A stretch of 6,455 nucleotides of DNA from Bacteroidales bacterium GP3 (GTDB lineage Bacteria > Bacteroidota > Bacteroidia > Bacteroidales > Muribaculaceae). Location of the stretch: positions 48,229 to 54,683 of the forward strand of contig DAAK01000079.1 in the NCBI GenBank assembly GCA_001701075.1, given 5' to 3'. A program made the translations under genes and the position numbers. Below the pieces are notes generated by a model that saw only the letters and a program-made list of their open reading frames with translations, made no database searches and had not been told where the DNA came from. Below are positions 1 through 6,019 of the stretch, piece after piece (the stretch's first letter is position 1; every line of letters begins with the position of its first letter).

Positions 1-108
1 AGCGTCGATTATGCTTACTGTTGAGTCCAATTCGGGATAGCCTGCTGTGAAATAGACAGCAAGAAGATCATGTGTCTTTTTATCAAGAAGTTTTCTAAGT
101 CTGTTCAT
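1..108 (-). CDS. trpA: Tryptophan synthase alpha subunit, 5' part only (cut by the window edge)
   Basis: The ATG at 108 opens a frame that stays open to base 1, giving the first 36 residues. They start MNRLRKLLDKK and contain VYFTAGYP, the conserved FTAGYP segment of the first beta strand of the TrpA (beta/alpha)8 barrel. TrpA cleaves indole-3-glycerol phosphate to indole and glyceraldehyde 3-phosphate and passes indole through a tunnel to TrpB in an alpha2-beta2 complex in the cytoplasm. The catalytic Glu and Asp lie beyond the window edge, so intactness cannot be judged. The start lies 13 nt after the trpF stop codon, so it is the next gene of the same transcript and probably the last trp gene. 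No Shine-Dalgarno sequence precedes it. The short match plus the operon position make the identification firm. Confidence 0.93.
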   Translation of the reverse strand, partial: MNRLRKLLDKKTHDLLAVYFTAGYPELDSTVSIIDA

Positions 109-121
109 ATTGTATTAAGTG

Positions 122-778
122 TTATCTTTTTAAATTAGAAATAAATGCTGAAAGACGATTAATATTCTTAAGTCCAGGGCTGATCTCAAATCTGCTGTTC
201 AAATCAACCCCAGCGAGCATCGGATGGTTTAGTTTTAGTATTTCCTCCTCATCTCCAGAAGAAATACCGCCGCTGAGCATAAAAGGAGTGCTACCCTTAT
301 ACTCATCCAAAAGATGCCAGTCGAATTTCTTCCCCGATCCTCCATAACTTTTAGAGGCCGTGTCAAACAAGAACATATCCACCACCCCTTCATAAGGGGC
401 AGTCTTGTCAAAACAAGAATTCTCCGGATAATGAATATTACCCCCTATGGAAATTGCCTTCCACACTTCCAGCCCTCTCTCACGAAGTCTTTGGCACAGT
501 TCTGGAGTCTCATTACCGTGAAGTTGCACTACTCGGAAACCCCATTCATCGACAATCTGTATAAGTTCCTCTTCCGACATATCTACAGAAACCATTACAG
601 GAACAGCATTCCCCACAATATGCTTGAGAATCTCCTTTCCGCCATCTTGACAGTGACGAGCAGAACGAGGATAGAAGATGAATCCGAGATAATCAGGGCC
701 AAGAGCCGACACCTCCTGAATATTTTGTGGATGCTTCATTCCACAGACTTTGACCTTGATTTTTGATTTAGGGCTCAT
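122..778 (-). CDS. trpF: Phosphoribosylanthranilate isomerase
   Basis: A 218-residue protein, normal for the family. It performs the Amadori rearrangement of N-(5-phosphoribosyl)anthranilate to CdRP, the third step from chorismate. It is a single (beta/alpha)8 barrel. Visible motifs are KVCGMK, with the likely general base Cys12; YLGFIFYPRSAR (30-41); VQLHGNE (84-90); the likely general acid Asp139 in LFDT; and the C-terminal phosphate-binding strands SGG (169-171) and GVDLNSRFE (190-198). The last differs from the GVDVSSGVE form common in Proteobacteria, probably a lineage difference. The ATG at 778 overlaps the trpC stop as ATGA (4 nt), suggesting translational coupling. In E. coli trpC and trpF are fused; here they are separate. 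The frame ends in TAA 13 nt before trpA. The active-site residues were assigned by family comparison. Confidence 0.96.
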   Translation of the reverse strand: MSPKSKIKVKVCGMKHPQNIQEVSALGPDYLGFIFYPRSARHCQDGGKEILKHIVGNAVPVMVSVDMSEEELIQIVDEWGFRVVQLHGNETPELCQRLRERGLEVWKAISIGGNIHYPENSCFDKTAPYEGVVDMFLFDTASKSYGGSGKKFDWHLLDEYKGSTPFMLSGGISSGDEEEILKLNHPMLAGVDLNSRFEISPGLKNINRLSAFISNLKR

Positions 779-1581
779 GGTTTCTTTGAGTGGTTTCTTG
801 CTTCATCGATAAAATGCTTTAAAGTCAACCCTGGTTGTTGAGTAGACATAAATGCCTCACCTATAAGGAAAGCGTCAAATCCCGCATTTTTCAGTCTTGC
901 TATATCTTCCGGAGCTTTAATCCCGCTTTCTGCAACCTTAATCATATTGGGAGGCAGCATATCTACCAATTTGGTGCAATTGGAGATATCTGTCTTGAAG
1001 GAAGTGAGATCCCTATTGTTGATTCCAACCAAGTCAGCATCTTGAGGAAGCTTTATCAATTCTTCTTCTGAATGGAGCTCAACAAGAGTCTCAAGTCCCA
1101 GCTTATGGGCATAGTCGTTGAGATATCTAAGCATTTCCCCATCAAGCATTGATGCAATGAGCAGCACAGCATCTGCCCCATAAATCCTTGCTTGAAGGAG
1201 TTGATATTCATCCACAATAAACTCTTTTCTAAGAAGGGGAAGCTCTGGAGCAACAGAACGGGCAATAGCAAGATCTTCGAGACTGCCACCGAAATATGGA
1301 GTATCTGTCAGCACCGACATGGCAGCTGCGCCATTAGCAGCATAAGCCTCGGCCACGCCTCTCACTTCCGACATAGGATTAATCTCCCCCTTGGAGGGAG
1401 AGCTCCTCTTATGTTCGGCAATTATAGCTATGTCCCTACTGGAGATAGAATATTTTAAAGAATTAATCTGACGTGTGACGTCGAAGGCTCTTTGTCTTAA
1501 ATCCTCAATAGGAATCAGCCTTTTGAGAGCCTCAACTTCCTGCCTTTTAGTTGAGGCTATGGTTTCAAGAATATTTGCCAT
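775..1581 (-). CDS. trpC: Indole-3-glycerol phosphate synthase
   Basis: A 268-residue monofunctional enzyme that closes the indole ring, converting CdRP to indole-3-glycerol phosphate with loss of CO2 and water. The (beta/alpha)8 barrel signatures appear in order: AEHKRSSPSKG with Glu56 and Lys58, LTDTPYFGGS (91-100), PLLRKEFIVD with Lys119, GADAVLLIAS, LVELHSEEE with Glu168, GINNRDL with Asn188/189, KVAESGIK with Ser219, and the phosphate-binding FLIGEAFM near 239-245. Lys58, Lys119, Glu168 and the Asn match the catalytic set known for this family. The N-terminal part before residue 50 is the usual helical extension. The start ATG at 1581 lies 19 nt after the trpD stop, and the TGA stop overlaps the trpF ATG. 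I see no Trp residue in the protein. Confidence 0.97.
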   Translation of the reverse strand: MANILETIASTKRQEVEALKRLIPIEDLRQRAFDVTRQINSLKYSISSRDIAIIAEHKRSSPSKGEINPMSEVRGVAEAYAANGAAAMSVLTDTPYFGGSLEDLAIARSVAPELPLLRKEFIVDEYQLLQARIYGADAVLLIASMLDGEMLRYLNDYAHKLGLETLVELHSEEELIKLPQDADLVGINNRDLTSFKTDISNCTKLVDMLPPNMIKVAESGIKAPEDIARLKNAGFDAFLIGEAFMSTQQPGLTLKHFIDEARNHSKKP

Positions 1582-1600
1582 TGACTAATCAGGATATTAT

Positions 1601-2596
1601 TCAGCTGTTTAATTCCACGAATTTTTTAAATCTATCAAGAGCAGCTCCGCTTCTCAATGATTCGGAGGCATCCGCAACTGCCTTATGTATCGGCAACTCC
1701 GGTTCGAGAGTCTTGATTGCGAAAGCAGCATTGGCAATGACGCAGTTTTTCTTGGCTTCCGAAGCTGTGCCTGCCAGGACTTCATCAAAAACCTTTGCAG
1801 CTTCCTCCACCGTGTCACCTCCATAAAGGTCAGGTTGAGTTGCTCCTGTAAGACCCAGATCTGCAGCTTGCATCACGAGTTCAGAGTTGTTTGTCACAAC
1901 CTTGAAAGGAGAAGTCAAAGAGATTTCGTCGTATCCATCAAGAGAGTGAACAATCGTGCAGTTGATATTCTCGTTCTGGGCTATATAGCGGTAAAGACGC
2001 ATCAGTTTCAGGTTATATACCCCGAGAAGCTGATTCTTGGGAAGTGTGGGATTCACGAGTGGTCCGAGCATATTAAAGAAAGTACGCATCTTCAGTGAAC
2101 GCCTGACAGGACCCACACTTTTCAAAGCAGGGCTGAAGAATGGGGCGTGGAGGAAACATACACCACTTTCCTCCATTGATTTCCGCAGCTTATCCTGATC
2201 AGAAGTGAATTTCACACCATGTTGCTCAAGGACATTAGATGCTCCGGATACAGAACTTGCACCATAGTTACCGTGTTTCACAACCTTGCGGCCGGCTCCT
2301 GCCACTACAAAACATGCGGCAGTTGAAATATTAAAAGTATTTTTCTCGTCTCCTCCGGTTCCTACTATATCAATAGCCTTATCTTCTCCCAGATCCACGG
2401 CGACTCTTCTCTGAAGAATTGCATCGCGGAATCCAGTCAATTCATCGGGAGTGATGCTTCTCATCAGGAATACGGTCATGAAAGCCGAAAGCTGGTTGTC
2501 GTTATATTTACCATCTGCAATATTTAGCATGATGTCGCGAGCTTCTGTGCGACTCAAGCTTTTGTGTTCAAACAAGTTTGAAAGTATTCTGTTCAT
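1601..2596 (-). CDS. trpD: Anthranilate phosphoribosyltransferase
   Basis: A 331-residue enzyme that transfers phosphoribosyl from PRPP to anthranilate. Motifs: the PRPP-binding VGTGGDEKNTFNIST (GTGGD at 79-83), KHGNYGASSVSGASN (KHGN at 107-110), GPVRRSLKMRTFFNMLGPLVNP (162-182), where Arg165/166 belong to the anthranilate-binding channel region. The frame extends upstream to an ATG at 2632, but that start would overlap the end of trpG by 23 nt and add 12 residues. The ATG at 2596 gives MNRILSNLFEHKSLSR, which fits the N-terminal helix of the family (MKxIL..LFE) and leaves a clean 13-nt gap after the trpG stop, so I chose it. It is separate from trpG, unlike the E. coli TrpGD fusion. I see no Trp residue in the protein. 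Confidence 0.95.
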   Translation of the reverse strand: MNRILSNLFEHKSLSRTEARDIMLNIADGKYNDNQLSAFMTVFLMRSITPDELTGFRDAILQRRVAVDLGEDKAIDIVGTGGDEKNTFNISTAACFVVAGAGRKVVKHGNYGASSVSGASNVLEQHGVKFTSDQDKLRKSMEESGVCFLHAPFFSPALKSVGPVRRSLKMRTFFNMLGPLVNPTLPKNQLLGVYNLKLMRLYRYIAQNENINCTIVHSLDGYDEISLTSPFKVVTNNSELVMQAADLGLTGATQPDLYGGDTVEEAAKVFDEVLAGTASEAKKNCVIANAAFAIKTLEPELPIHKAVADASESLRSGAALDRFKKFVELNS

Positions 2597-2609
2597 GTTC
2601 TTTAGAATG

Positions 2610-3173
2610 TTAATGGGAAAGGAAAGCCTCAATAATTTTCACGCCGTCGGGAGTAAGCAGAGATTCCGGATGGAACTGGACTCCATGGACATCAAGATAG
2701 CGGTGTCGGAGCGACATTATATTTCCGTCGCTATCTCGCGAAGTCACAATAAGATCTTCCGGCAAACCATCCTGCGATACTATCCAGGAATGGTAGCGTC
2801 CTATCGGGAATTTGTCAGGGAATGAGTCAAGGATATAGTCGTCGGCCGTCTTGAATGCGTCGGTCTGCACACCATGGAAAACATCTTCAAGATTTTCAAG
2901 CTTCGCTCCAAAATTTTCTGCGATAGCCTGATGTCCGAGACAGACTCCAAGAATTGGTTTCTTGCCTGAATATTCTTTCAAAAGAGCCGGAAGTATACCA
3001 GCTTCTGAGGGAATGCCAGGTCCGGGAGAAATAATAATCTTGTCGTATTTTTCAACTTCAGGAAGAGTAATCTTGTCATTTCTCACTACATCGGGATTTA
3101 ATCCGAGTTCCCGGACTGCATGTACTATATTATAAGTGAACGAGTCGTAGTTGTCAAGAATCAATATTTTCAT
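2610..3173 (-). CDS. trpG: Anthranilate synthase, glutamine amidotransferase subunit
   Basis: A 187-residue class I glutamine amidotransferase that hydrolyses glutamine and delivers ammonia to TrpE. Motifs: DNYDSFTYNIV (7-17), the oxyanion-strand SPGPGIPSEAG (49-59), the nucleophile elbow GVCLGHQ with Cys78, and the VQFHPES motif completing the triad with His168 and Glu170. A stand-alone glutaminase of this kind can also be called pabA (4-amino-4-deoxychorismate synthase), and some bacteria share one subunit between both enzymes. The position directly after trpE (7-nt gap) and before trpD makes TrpG the primary role. No frameshift or missing catalytic residue is seen. Confidence 0.95.
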   Translation of the reverse strand: MKILILDNYDSFTYNIVHAVRELGLNPDVVRNDKITLPEVEKYDKIIISPGPGIPSEAGILPALLKEYSGKKPILGVCLGHQAIAENFGAKLENLEDVFHGVQTDAFKTADDYILDSFPDKFPIGRYHSWIVSQDGLPEDLIVTSRDSDGNIMSLRHRYLDVHGVQFHPESLLTPDGVKIIEAFLSH

Positions 3174-3180
3174 AGCTGTA

Positions 3181-4569
3181 TTATTTTAAGGATTCCGCTT
3201 TTGAGACTGCCTTCACGAGAGCCCCGAGCTTATTATTGGTTTCACAGAGTTCATTGTAGGGTACGGAACGTGCTACTACCCCAGCTCCAGCTTCTGAATA
3301 CAATCGGTTGCCGACGCTAAGAAAACTTCTGATTGTAATAGCCTGGTTGATGGATCCATCGAAACCGAATGTGCCGATACAACCGCCATATGTCATCCTG
3401 CATACAGGCTCAATATCATTAATCAGTTGCATGGCCCTTACCTTCGGAGCGCCACTGAGAGTTCCGGCTGGGAATGTAGCAGCAAACAAGCGGTAGACAT
3501 CAGCCTCTTCAGGAAGCGTAGCCGATACTCGGCTTACCATATGGATAACATGAGAATAGAATTGTATCTGTTTCAGATATTCCACACTCACTTTTCCTCC
3601 GCTGCGACTCAGATCATTTCGGGCAAGATCCACGAGCATGATATGCTCCGCGTTCTCTTTAGGATCAAGAAGAAGTTTTTCAGCAAGTTCATGGTCACGT
3701 CGGTCGTCACCTGTACGGCGGAAAGTTCCGGCAATTGGATCAATATAGGCAACCCTGTCGGCTGTGACTCGCAGATGAGTTTCCGGAGAGGATCCGAACA
3801 CCTTGAAACTGCCAAAATCAAAGAAGAACAGATAAGGAGATGGATTTACAGAACGCAAAGCGCGATAGACATTGAACTCATCTCCCGTGAAACCTTGCGA
3901 AAAGCGACGTGCAAGAACAATTTGGAAAACGTCGCCCCTTTTCGCATGGGCGATTCCGCGTTCCACCATTTTCTCATATTCCTCATCGGTCACTGGAGAT
4001 TCTATGTCATCGGCAGCCTTAAAAGGATAGACTGCAATGTTGTTGTTGCGGATGATTGAAAGAAGTTCTTCTGTCTTGCTTACCTCCCCTTCAGGAATAT
4101 TTTCCAAAATCGTCATTTGATTGCGGAAGTGATTCATCTGGATAATAAATCGATAGAGAATATATTGCATGTCTGGGATATTTTCAAAACCAGGTTGTTT
4201 CTCACGGATGGGAACAGTCGGTTCGAAATATTTCACTGCATCATATGCTGTAAAACCAAGCAGACCATTGAAGACACCTTCTTGTTTTTCAGTTGAATAT
4301 GAAGCAATGTAATCGCGCAAAGTGTCTGTGACGTCTCCATTTGAGACTCTGGTCTTACCATTCGGAAAAACCTCTGTGATAGTGCCGTTGCTGACGGTAA
4401 ATGATCCGATTGGGTCAACGCCGATAAGCGACACAGAGTTTTGTGTAGTGTGATAGTCGGAACTCTCAAGAAGAGCCGAAGAAGGATAGAGATCCCTTAT
4501 CTTCAGATATATGCCCACAGGCGTCTCAAGATCAGCAGGGACAACGGTTGCTTTATGTCTTAGAATCAT
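3181..4569 (-). CDS. trpE: Anthranilate synthase component I
   Basis: A 462-residue chorismate-utilising enzyme that, with TrpG, converts chorismate and glutamine-derived ammonia to anthranilate and pyruvate, the committed step. The N-terminal domain contains LLES at 33-36 followed by SDYH. LLES is the tryptophan-binding motif of feedback-sensitive TrpE, so feedback inhibition by tryptophan is expected. The catalytic domain shows GDVFQIVLARRF (212-223), SPETHLR (261-267), DPIAGTFRR (277-285), DPKENAEHIMLVDLARND (302-319), PAGTLSGAPK (367-376), YGGCIG (394-399) and EAGAGVV (426-432), the conserved chorismate and Mg2+ sites. The LLES motif and context favour TrpE over PabB. The start lies 23 nt after the trpB stop. 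I see no Trp residue in the whole protein. Confidence 0.97.
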   Translation of the reverse strand: MILRHKATVVPADLETPVGIYLKIRDLYPSSALLESSDYHTTQNSVSLIGVDPIGSFTVSNGTITEVFPNGKTRVSNGDVTDTLRDYIASYSTEKQEGVFNGLLGFTAYDAVKYFEPTVPIREKQPGFENIPDMQYILYRFIIQMNHFRNQMTILENIPEGEVSKTEELLSIIRNNNIAVYPFKAADDIESPVTDEEYEKMVERGIAHAKRGDVFQIVLARRFSQGFTGDEFNVYRALRSVNPSPYLFFFDFGSFKVFGSSPETHLRVTADRVAYIDPIAGTFRRTGDDRRDHELAEKLLLDPKENAEHIMLVDLARNDLSRSGGKVSVEYLKQIQFYSHVIHMVSRVSATLPEEADVYRLFAATFPAGTLSGAPKVRAMQLINDIEPVCRMTYGGCIGTFGFDGSINQAITIRSFLSVGNRLYSEAGAGVVARSVPYNELCETNNKLGALVKAVSKAESLK

Positions 4570-4592
4570 ATTTAATATTGTGAAGATTGTTC

Positions 4593-5786
4593 TTATTTAT
4601 TATTGGAAAGATATGTGTGCATATCCTTGTCGCCACGACCAGAAACATTGATTACGACCACATCATCTTTTCCGAATTTTCTCTGGTCGAGAACTGCGAG
4701 AGCATGGGCAGATTCGAGAGCAGGGATAATCCCTTCTATTCTCGTGAGTCTGAAAGCAGCATCCAAAGCTTCCTTGTCAGTGACAGCGGCAACATCTGCA
4801 CGCCCACTCGTAGCGAGAAATGCATGGAGAGGCCCGACGCCCGGATAGTCAAGCCCTGCAGAGATAGAATAAGGCTCTACGATCTGTCCGTCGGCAGTCT
4901 GCATCACAAGAGTTCTCGCACCATGGATGATACCTTCCGAACCAAGACGGATTGTGGCGGCAGATTCTCCAGAATCTATTCCAAGTCCGGCAGCTTCAGC
5001 CGCGATAAGTTTGACATTGGGTTCATTCAAGAAATGATAGAAAGCTCCAGCTGCATTGCTGCCACCACCGATGCAAGCTACAACATAGTCGGGAAGATCC
5101 TTACCTGTCAGACGTTTTACTTGCTCCTTTATTTCCTTACTTATCACTGACTGAAAATGTGCCACCATCATAGGATATGGATGCGGTCCGACAGTACTGC
5201 CTATCACATAGAAAGTATTAGATGGGTTGCAACACCAATCGCGAATTGCCTCGTTGGTAGCATCTTTGAGTGTCATATTGCCAGAAGTGACAGGTACTAC
5301 CTCAGCACCGAGCATTTTGATACGCTCCACATTAGGTTGCTGACGTTTCACGTCGGTAGCTCCCATATAAATGACACATTTAAGCCCCATAAGAGCGCAT
5401 ACGGTAGCCACAGCAACCCCATGCTGCCCGGCACCGGTCTCAGCAATAATACGGGTCTTCCCCATTCTTTTGGCAAGCAACACAGAGCCGATAGCATTGT
5501 TGATTTTATGCGCTCCAGTGTGGCATAAATCTTCTCGTTTCAGATAAATATTGGTGCCATAATATTCTGAAAGCCTTTTGGCATGATACAGAGGAGTTGG
5601 ACGCCCAACATAATCAGAAAGCAGATTCTCGAACTCTTCATTGAATTCGGAATCATCCACGTATTTCGCATACGCCTCCTTTAGATTCTCAATATTACTG
5701 TGAAGAATCTCCGGAATGAAAGCACCTCCGAAACGGCCATAAAAGCCGTTTTCATCAACTGGAAGGAATGGATCTTTAATGTTCAT
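4593..5786 (-). CDS. trpB: Tryptophan synthase beta subunit
   Basis: A 397-residue PLP enzyme that condenses indole with serine to form tryptophan. Motifs: the N-terminal GFYGRFGGAFIPE; HTGAHKINN with the PLP Schiff-base Lys94; AETGAGQHG with catalytic Glu116; the phosphate-binding GGGSN (240-244); SAGLDYPGVGP with Asp313; EGIIPALESAHA (351-362); and VSGRGDKD with Ser382 near the PLP ring nitrogen. This is the common alpha-dependent TrpB1 type. The frame continues upstream to a TTG at 5873, but the extra 29 codons would run through the terminator hairpin and do not resemble the family. The ATG at 5786 gives MNIKDPFLPVDENGFYG, the usual beginning and length. It is the first structural gene of the operon, 16 nt after the attenuator T-run. 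Confidence 0.97.
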   Translation of the reverse strand: MNIKDPFLPVDENGFYGRFGGAFIPEILHSNIENLKEAYAKYVDDSEFNEEFENLLSDYVGRPTPLYHAKRLSEYYGTNIYLKREDLCHTGAHKINNAIGSVLLAKRMGKTRIIAETGAGQHGVAVATVCALMGLKCVIYMGATDVKRQQPNVERIKMLGAEVVPVTSGNMTLKDATNEAIRDWCCNPSNTFYVIGSTVGPHPYPMMVAHFQSVISKEIKEQVKRLTGKDLPDYVVACIGGGSNAAGAFYHFLNEPNVKLIAAEAAGLGIDSGESAATIRLGSEGIIHGARTLVMQTADGQIVEPYSISAGLDYPGVGPLHAFLATSGRADVAAVTDKEALDAAFRLTRIEGIIPALESAHALAVLDQRKFGKDDVVVINVSGRGDKDMHTYLSNNK

Positions 5787-5802
5787 GGGTAAATGATTGT
5801 AT

Positions 5803-5836
5803 AAAAAAATGCCATCGGAATTATTCCAATGGCATT
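5803..5836 (-). terminator. Intrinsic terminator of the trp attenuator (arms 3 and 4)
   Basis: On the minus strand the arm AATGCCATTGGAA (5836-5824) is followed by a TAA loop and the arm TTCCGATGGCATT (5820-5808). These form 13 consecutive pairs with a single G-U wobble. The second arm runs directly into seven T (5809-5803). This is a textbook Rho-independent terminator, but it lies between the trp promoter and trpB, 16 nt before the trpB ATG. It therefore cannot be the end of an upstream gene unless it controls read-through. Together with the Trp-codon leader just upstream it is best read as a transcription attenuator that stops the operon when tryptophan is plentiful. Confidence 0.93.
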
Positions 5837-5903
5837 GAAAGTATTTATCAAGTTTTTCTATCTCTTGTCGCAAATATCAGGACATGAGTGATTGCCATCG
5901 GAA
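5810..5903 (-). repeat. 11-nt direct repeat TTCCGATGGCA (attenuator arms 2 and 4)
   Basis: The minus strand carries TTCCGATGGCA at 5903-5893 inside the leader ORF and again, identically, at 5820-5810 as the terminator 3' arm, with an offset of 83 nt. Both copies are complementary to the single segment at 5834-5824. The repeat is the physical basis of the two competing structures. Confidence 0.9.
5824..5903 (-). promoter_or_regulatory. Antiterminator pairing of the trp leader (arms 2 and 3)
   Basis: Minus-strand arm 2, TTCCGATGGCA (5903-5893), can pair with terminator arm 3, TGCCATTGGAA (5834-5824), through 11 consecutive pairs including one wobble. This uses the same bases that arm 3 would use with arm 4, so the antiterminator and the terminator exclude each other. 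Arm 2 lies inside the leader ORF, downstream of the tandem Trp codons, so it stays free when a ribosome stalls there. The pairing potential is seen directly; its formation in the cell is inferred. Confidence 0.82.
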
Positions 5904-5951
5904 GATACTACCGATGCGCCACCAGACCTGTATGTTAAAATAATTGCTCAT
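5877..5951 (-). CDS. trpL: Trp operon leader peptide
   Basis: A 24-codon ORF from ATG at 5951 to TGA at 5877. It contains QVWWRIG, with tandem Trp at residues 10 and 11 (codons 5924-5919), and a third Trp at residue 19 (5897-5895). Three Trp in 24 residues contrasts with five in the 1863 residues of the six complete Trp enzymes here. The ORF lies between a good promoter and an intrinsic terminator just before trpB, and both arms of hairpin 1:2 lie inside it. The expected role is as a sensor: ribosomes stall at the Trp codons when charged tRNA-Trp is scarce and so favour read-through into the operon. The peptide itself probably has no function. It resembles E. coli TrpL in logic, not in sequence. 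No Shine-Dalgarno is present. The symbol is used by analogy. Confidence 0.88.
   Translation of the reverse strand: MSNYFNIQVWWRIGSIFRWQSLMS
5896..5916 (-). promoter_or_regulatory. Leader hairpin 1:2 (anti-antiterminator)
   Basis: Minus-strand CATCGG (5916-5911) and CCGATG (5901-5896) are perfectly complementary, with a 9-nt loop. Arm 1 begins 2 nt after the second of the tandem Trp codons, so a ribosome halted at those codons would cover it and release arm 2 to pair with arm 3. When the leader is fully translated and the ribosome leaves, 1:2 can re-form and leave arm 3 free for the terminator. The stem is only six pairs, weaker than the other two alternatives. Confidence 0.7.
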
Positions 5952-5966
5952 ACGATTAATTTTTGG

Positions 5967-5997
5967 CAAAATTATGAAATTTTTAGCAAACTGCAAA
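5967..5997 (-). promoter_or_regulatory. Bacteroidetes-type promoter of the trp operon
   Basis: The minus strand has TTTG at 5997-5994, a 19-nt spacer and TAATTTTG at 5974-5967. This matches the primary-sigma promoter consensus of Bacteroides (TTTG at -33, TAnnTTTG at -7) at every fixed position. Transcription would begin in the A-rich stretch near 5964-5960, only about 9-13 nt before the leader ATG at 5951. That short leader fits a system in which the first translated codons sense tryptophan. It is predicted from sequence alone. Confidence 0.75.
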
Positions 5998-6016
5998 ATT
6001 TTTTAGTAAAAATTTC
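5976..6016. repeat. Inverted repeat around the trp -33 element
   Basis: GAAATTTTTA (5976-5985) and TAAAAATTTC (6007-6016) are perfect 10-bp inverted repeats 21 bp apart, and the -33 element of the trp promoter (5994-5997) lies between them. Such an arrangement could hold a dimeric regulator, but the surrounding sequence is very AT-rich and a match of this length is expected by chance about as often as not in a region this size. Confidence 0.35.
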
Positions 6017-6019
6017 AAA

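Noticed and set aside
190..198. Unusual GVDLNSRFE segment in TrpF as a sign of loss of function (residue numbers given)
   Set aside because: The catalytic Cys and Asp are intact and the rest of the barrel is normal; I take the variation to be typical of this lineage.
314..766. 150-residue plus-strand ORF opposite trpF
   Set aside because: It lies entirely inside a well-supported gene on the other strand and its translation shows no domain or motif; it is an antisense shadow.
1601..2632. A longer TrpD beginning at ATG 2632
   Set aside because: It would overlap the trpG 3' end by 23 nt and add 12 residues not matching the family; the ATG at 2596 gives the expected N-terminal helix and a normal gap.
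3427..4059. 210-residue plus-strand ORF opposite trpE
   Set aside because: Fully antisense to trpE, whose catalytic motifs cover the same bases; no recognisable protein features.
4587..5150. 187-residue plus-strand ORF opposite trpB
   Set aside because: Antisense to conserved TrpB motifs and rich in Ser, Arg and Cys, as expected of a shadow frame.
4593..5873. A longer TrpB beginning at TTG 5873 (29 extra residues)
   Set aside because: The extension is encoded across the terminator hairpin and the T-run, begins 3 nt after the leader stop, and has no family resemblance, while the ATG at 5786 gives the standard N terminus and length.
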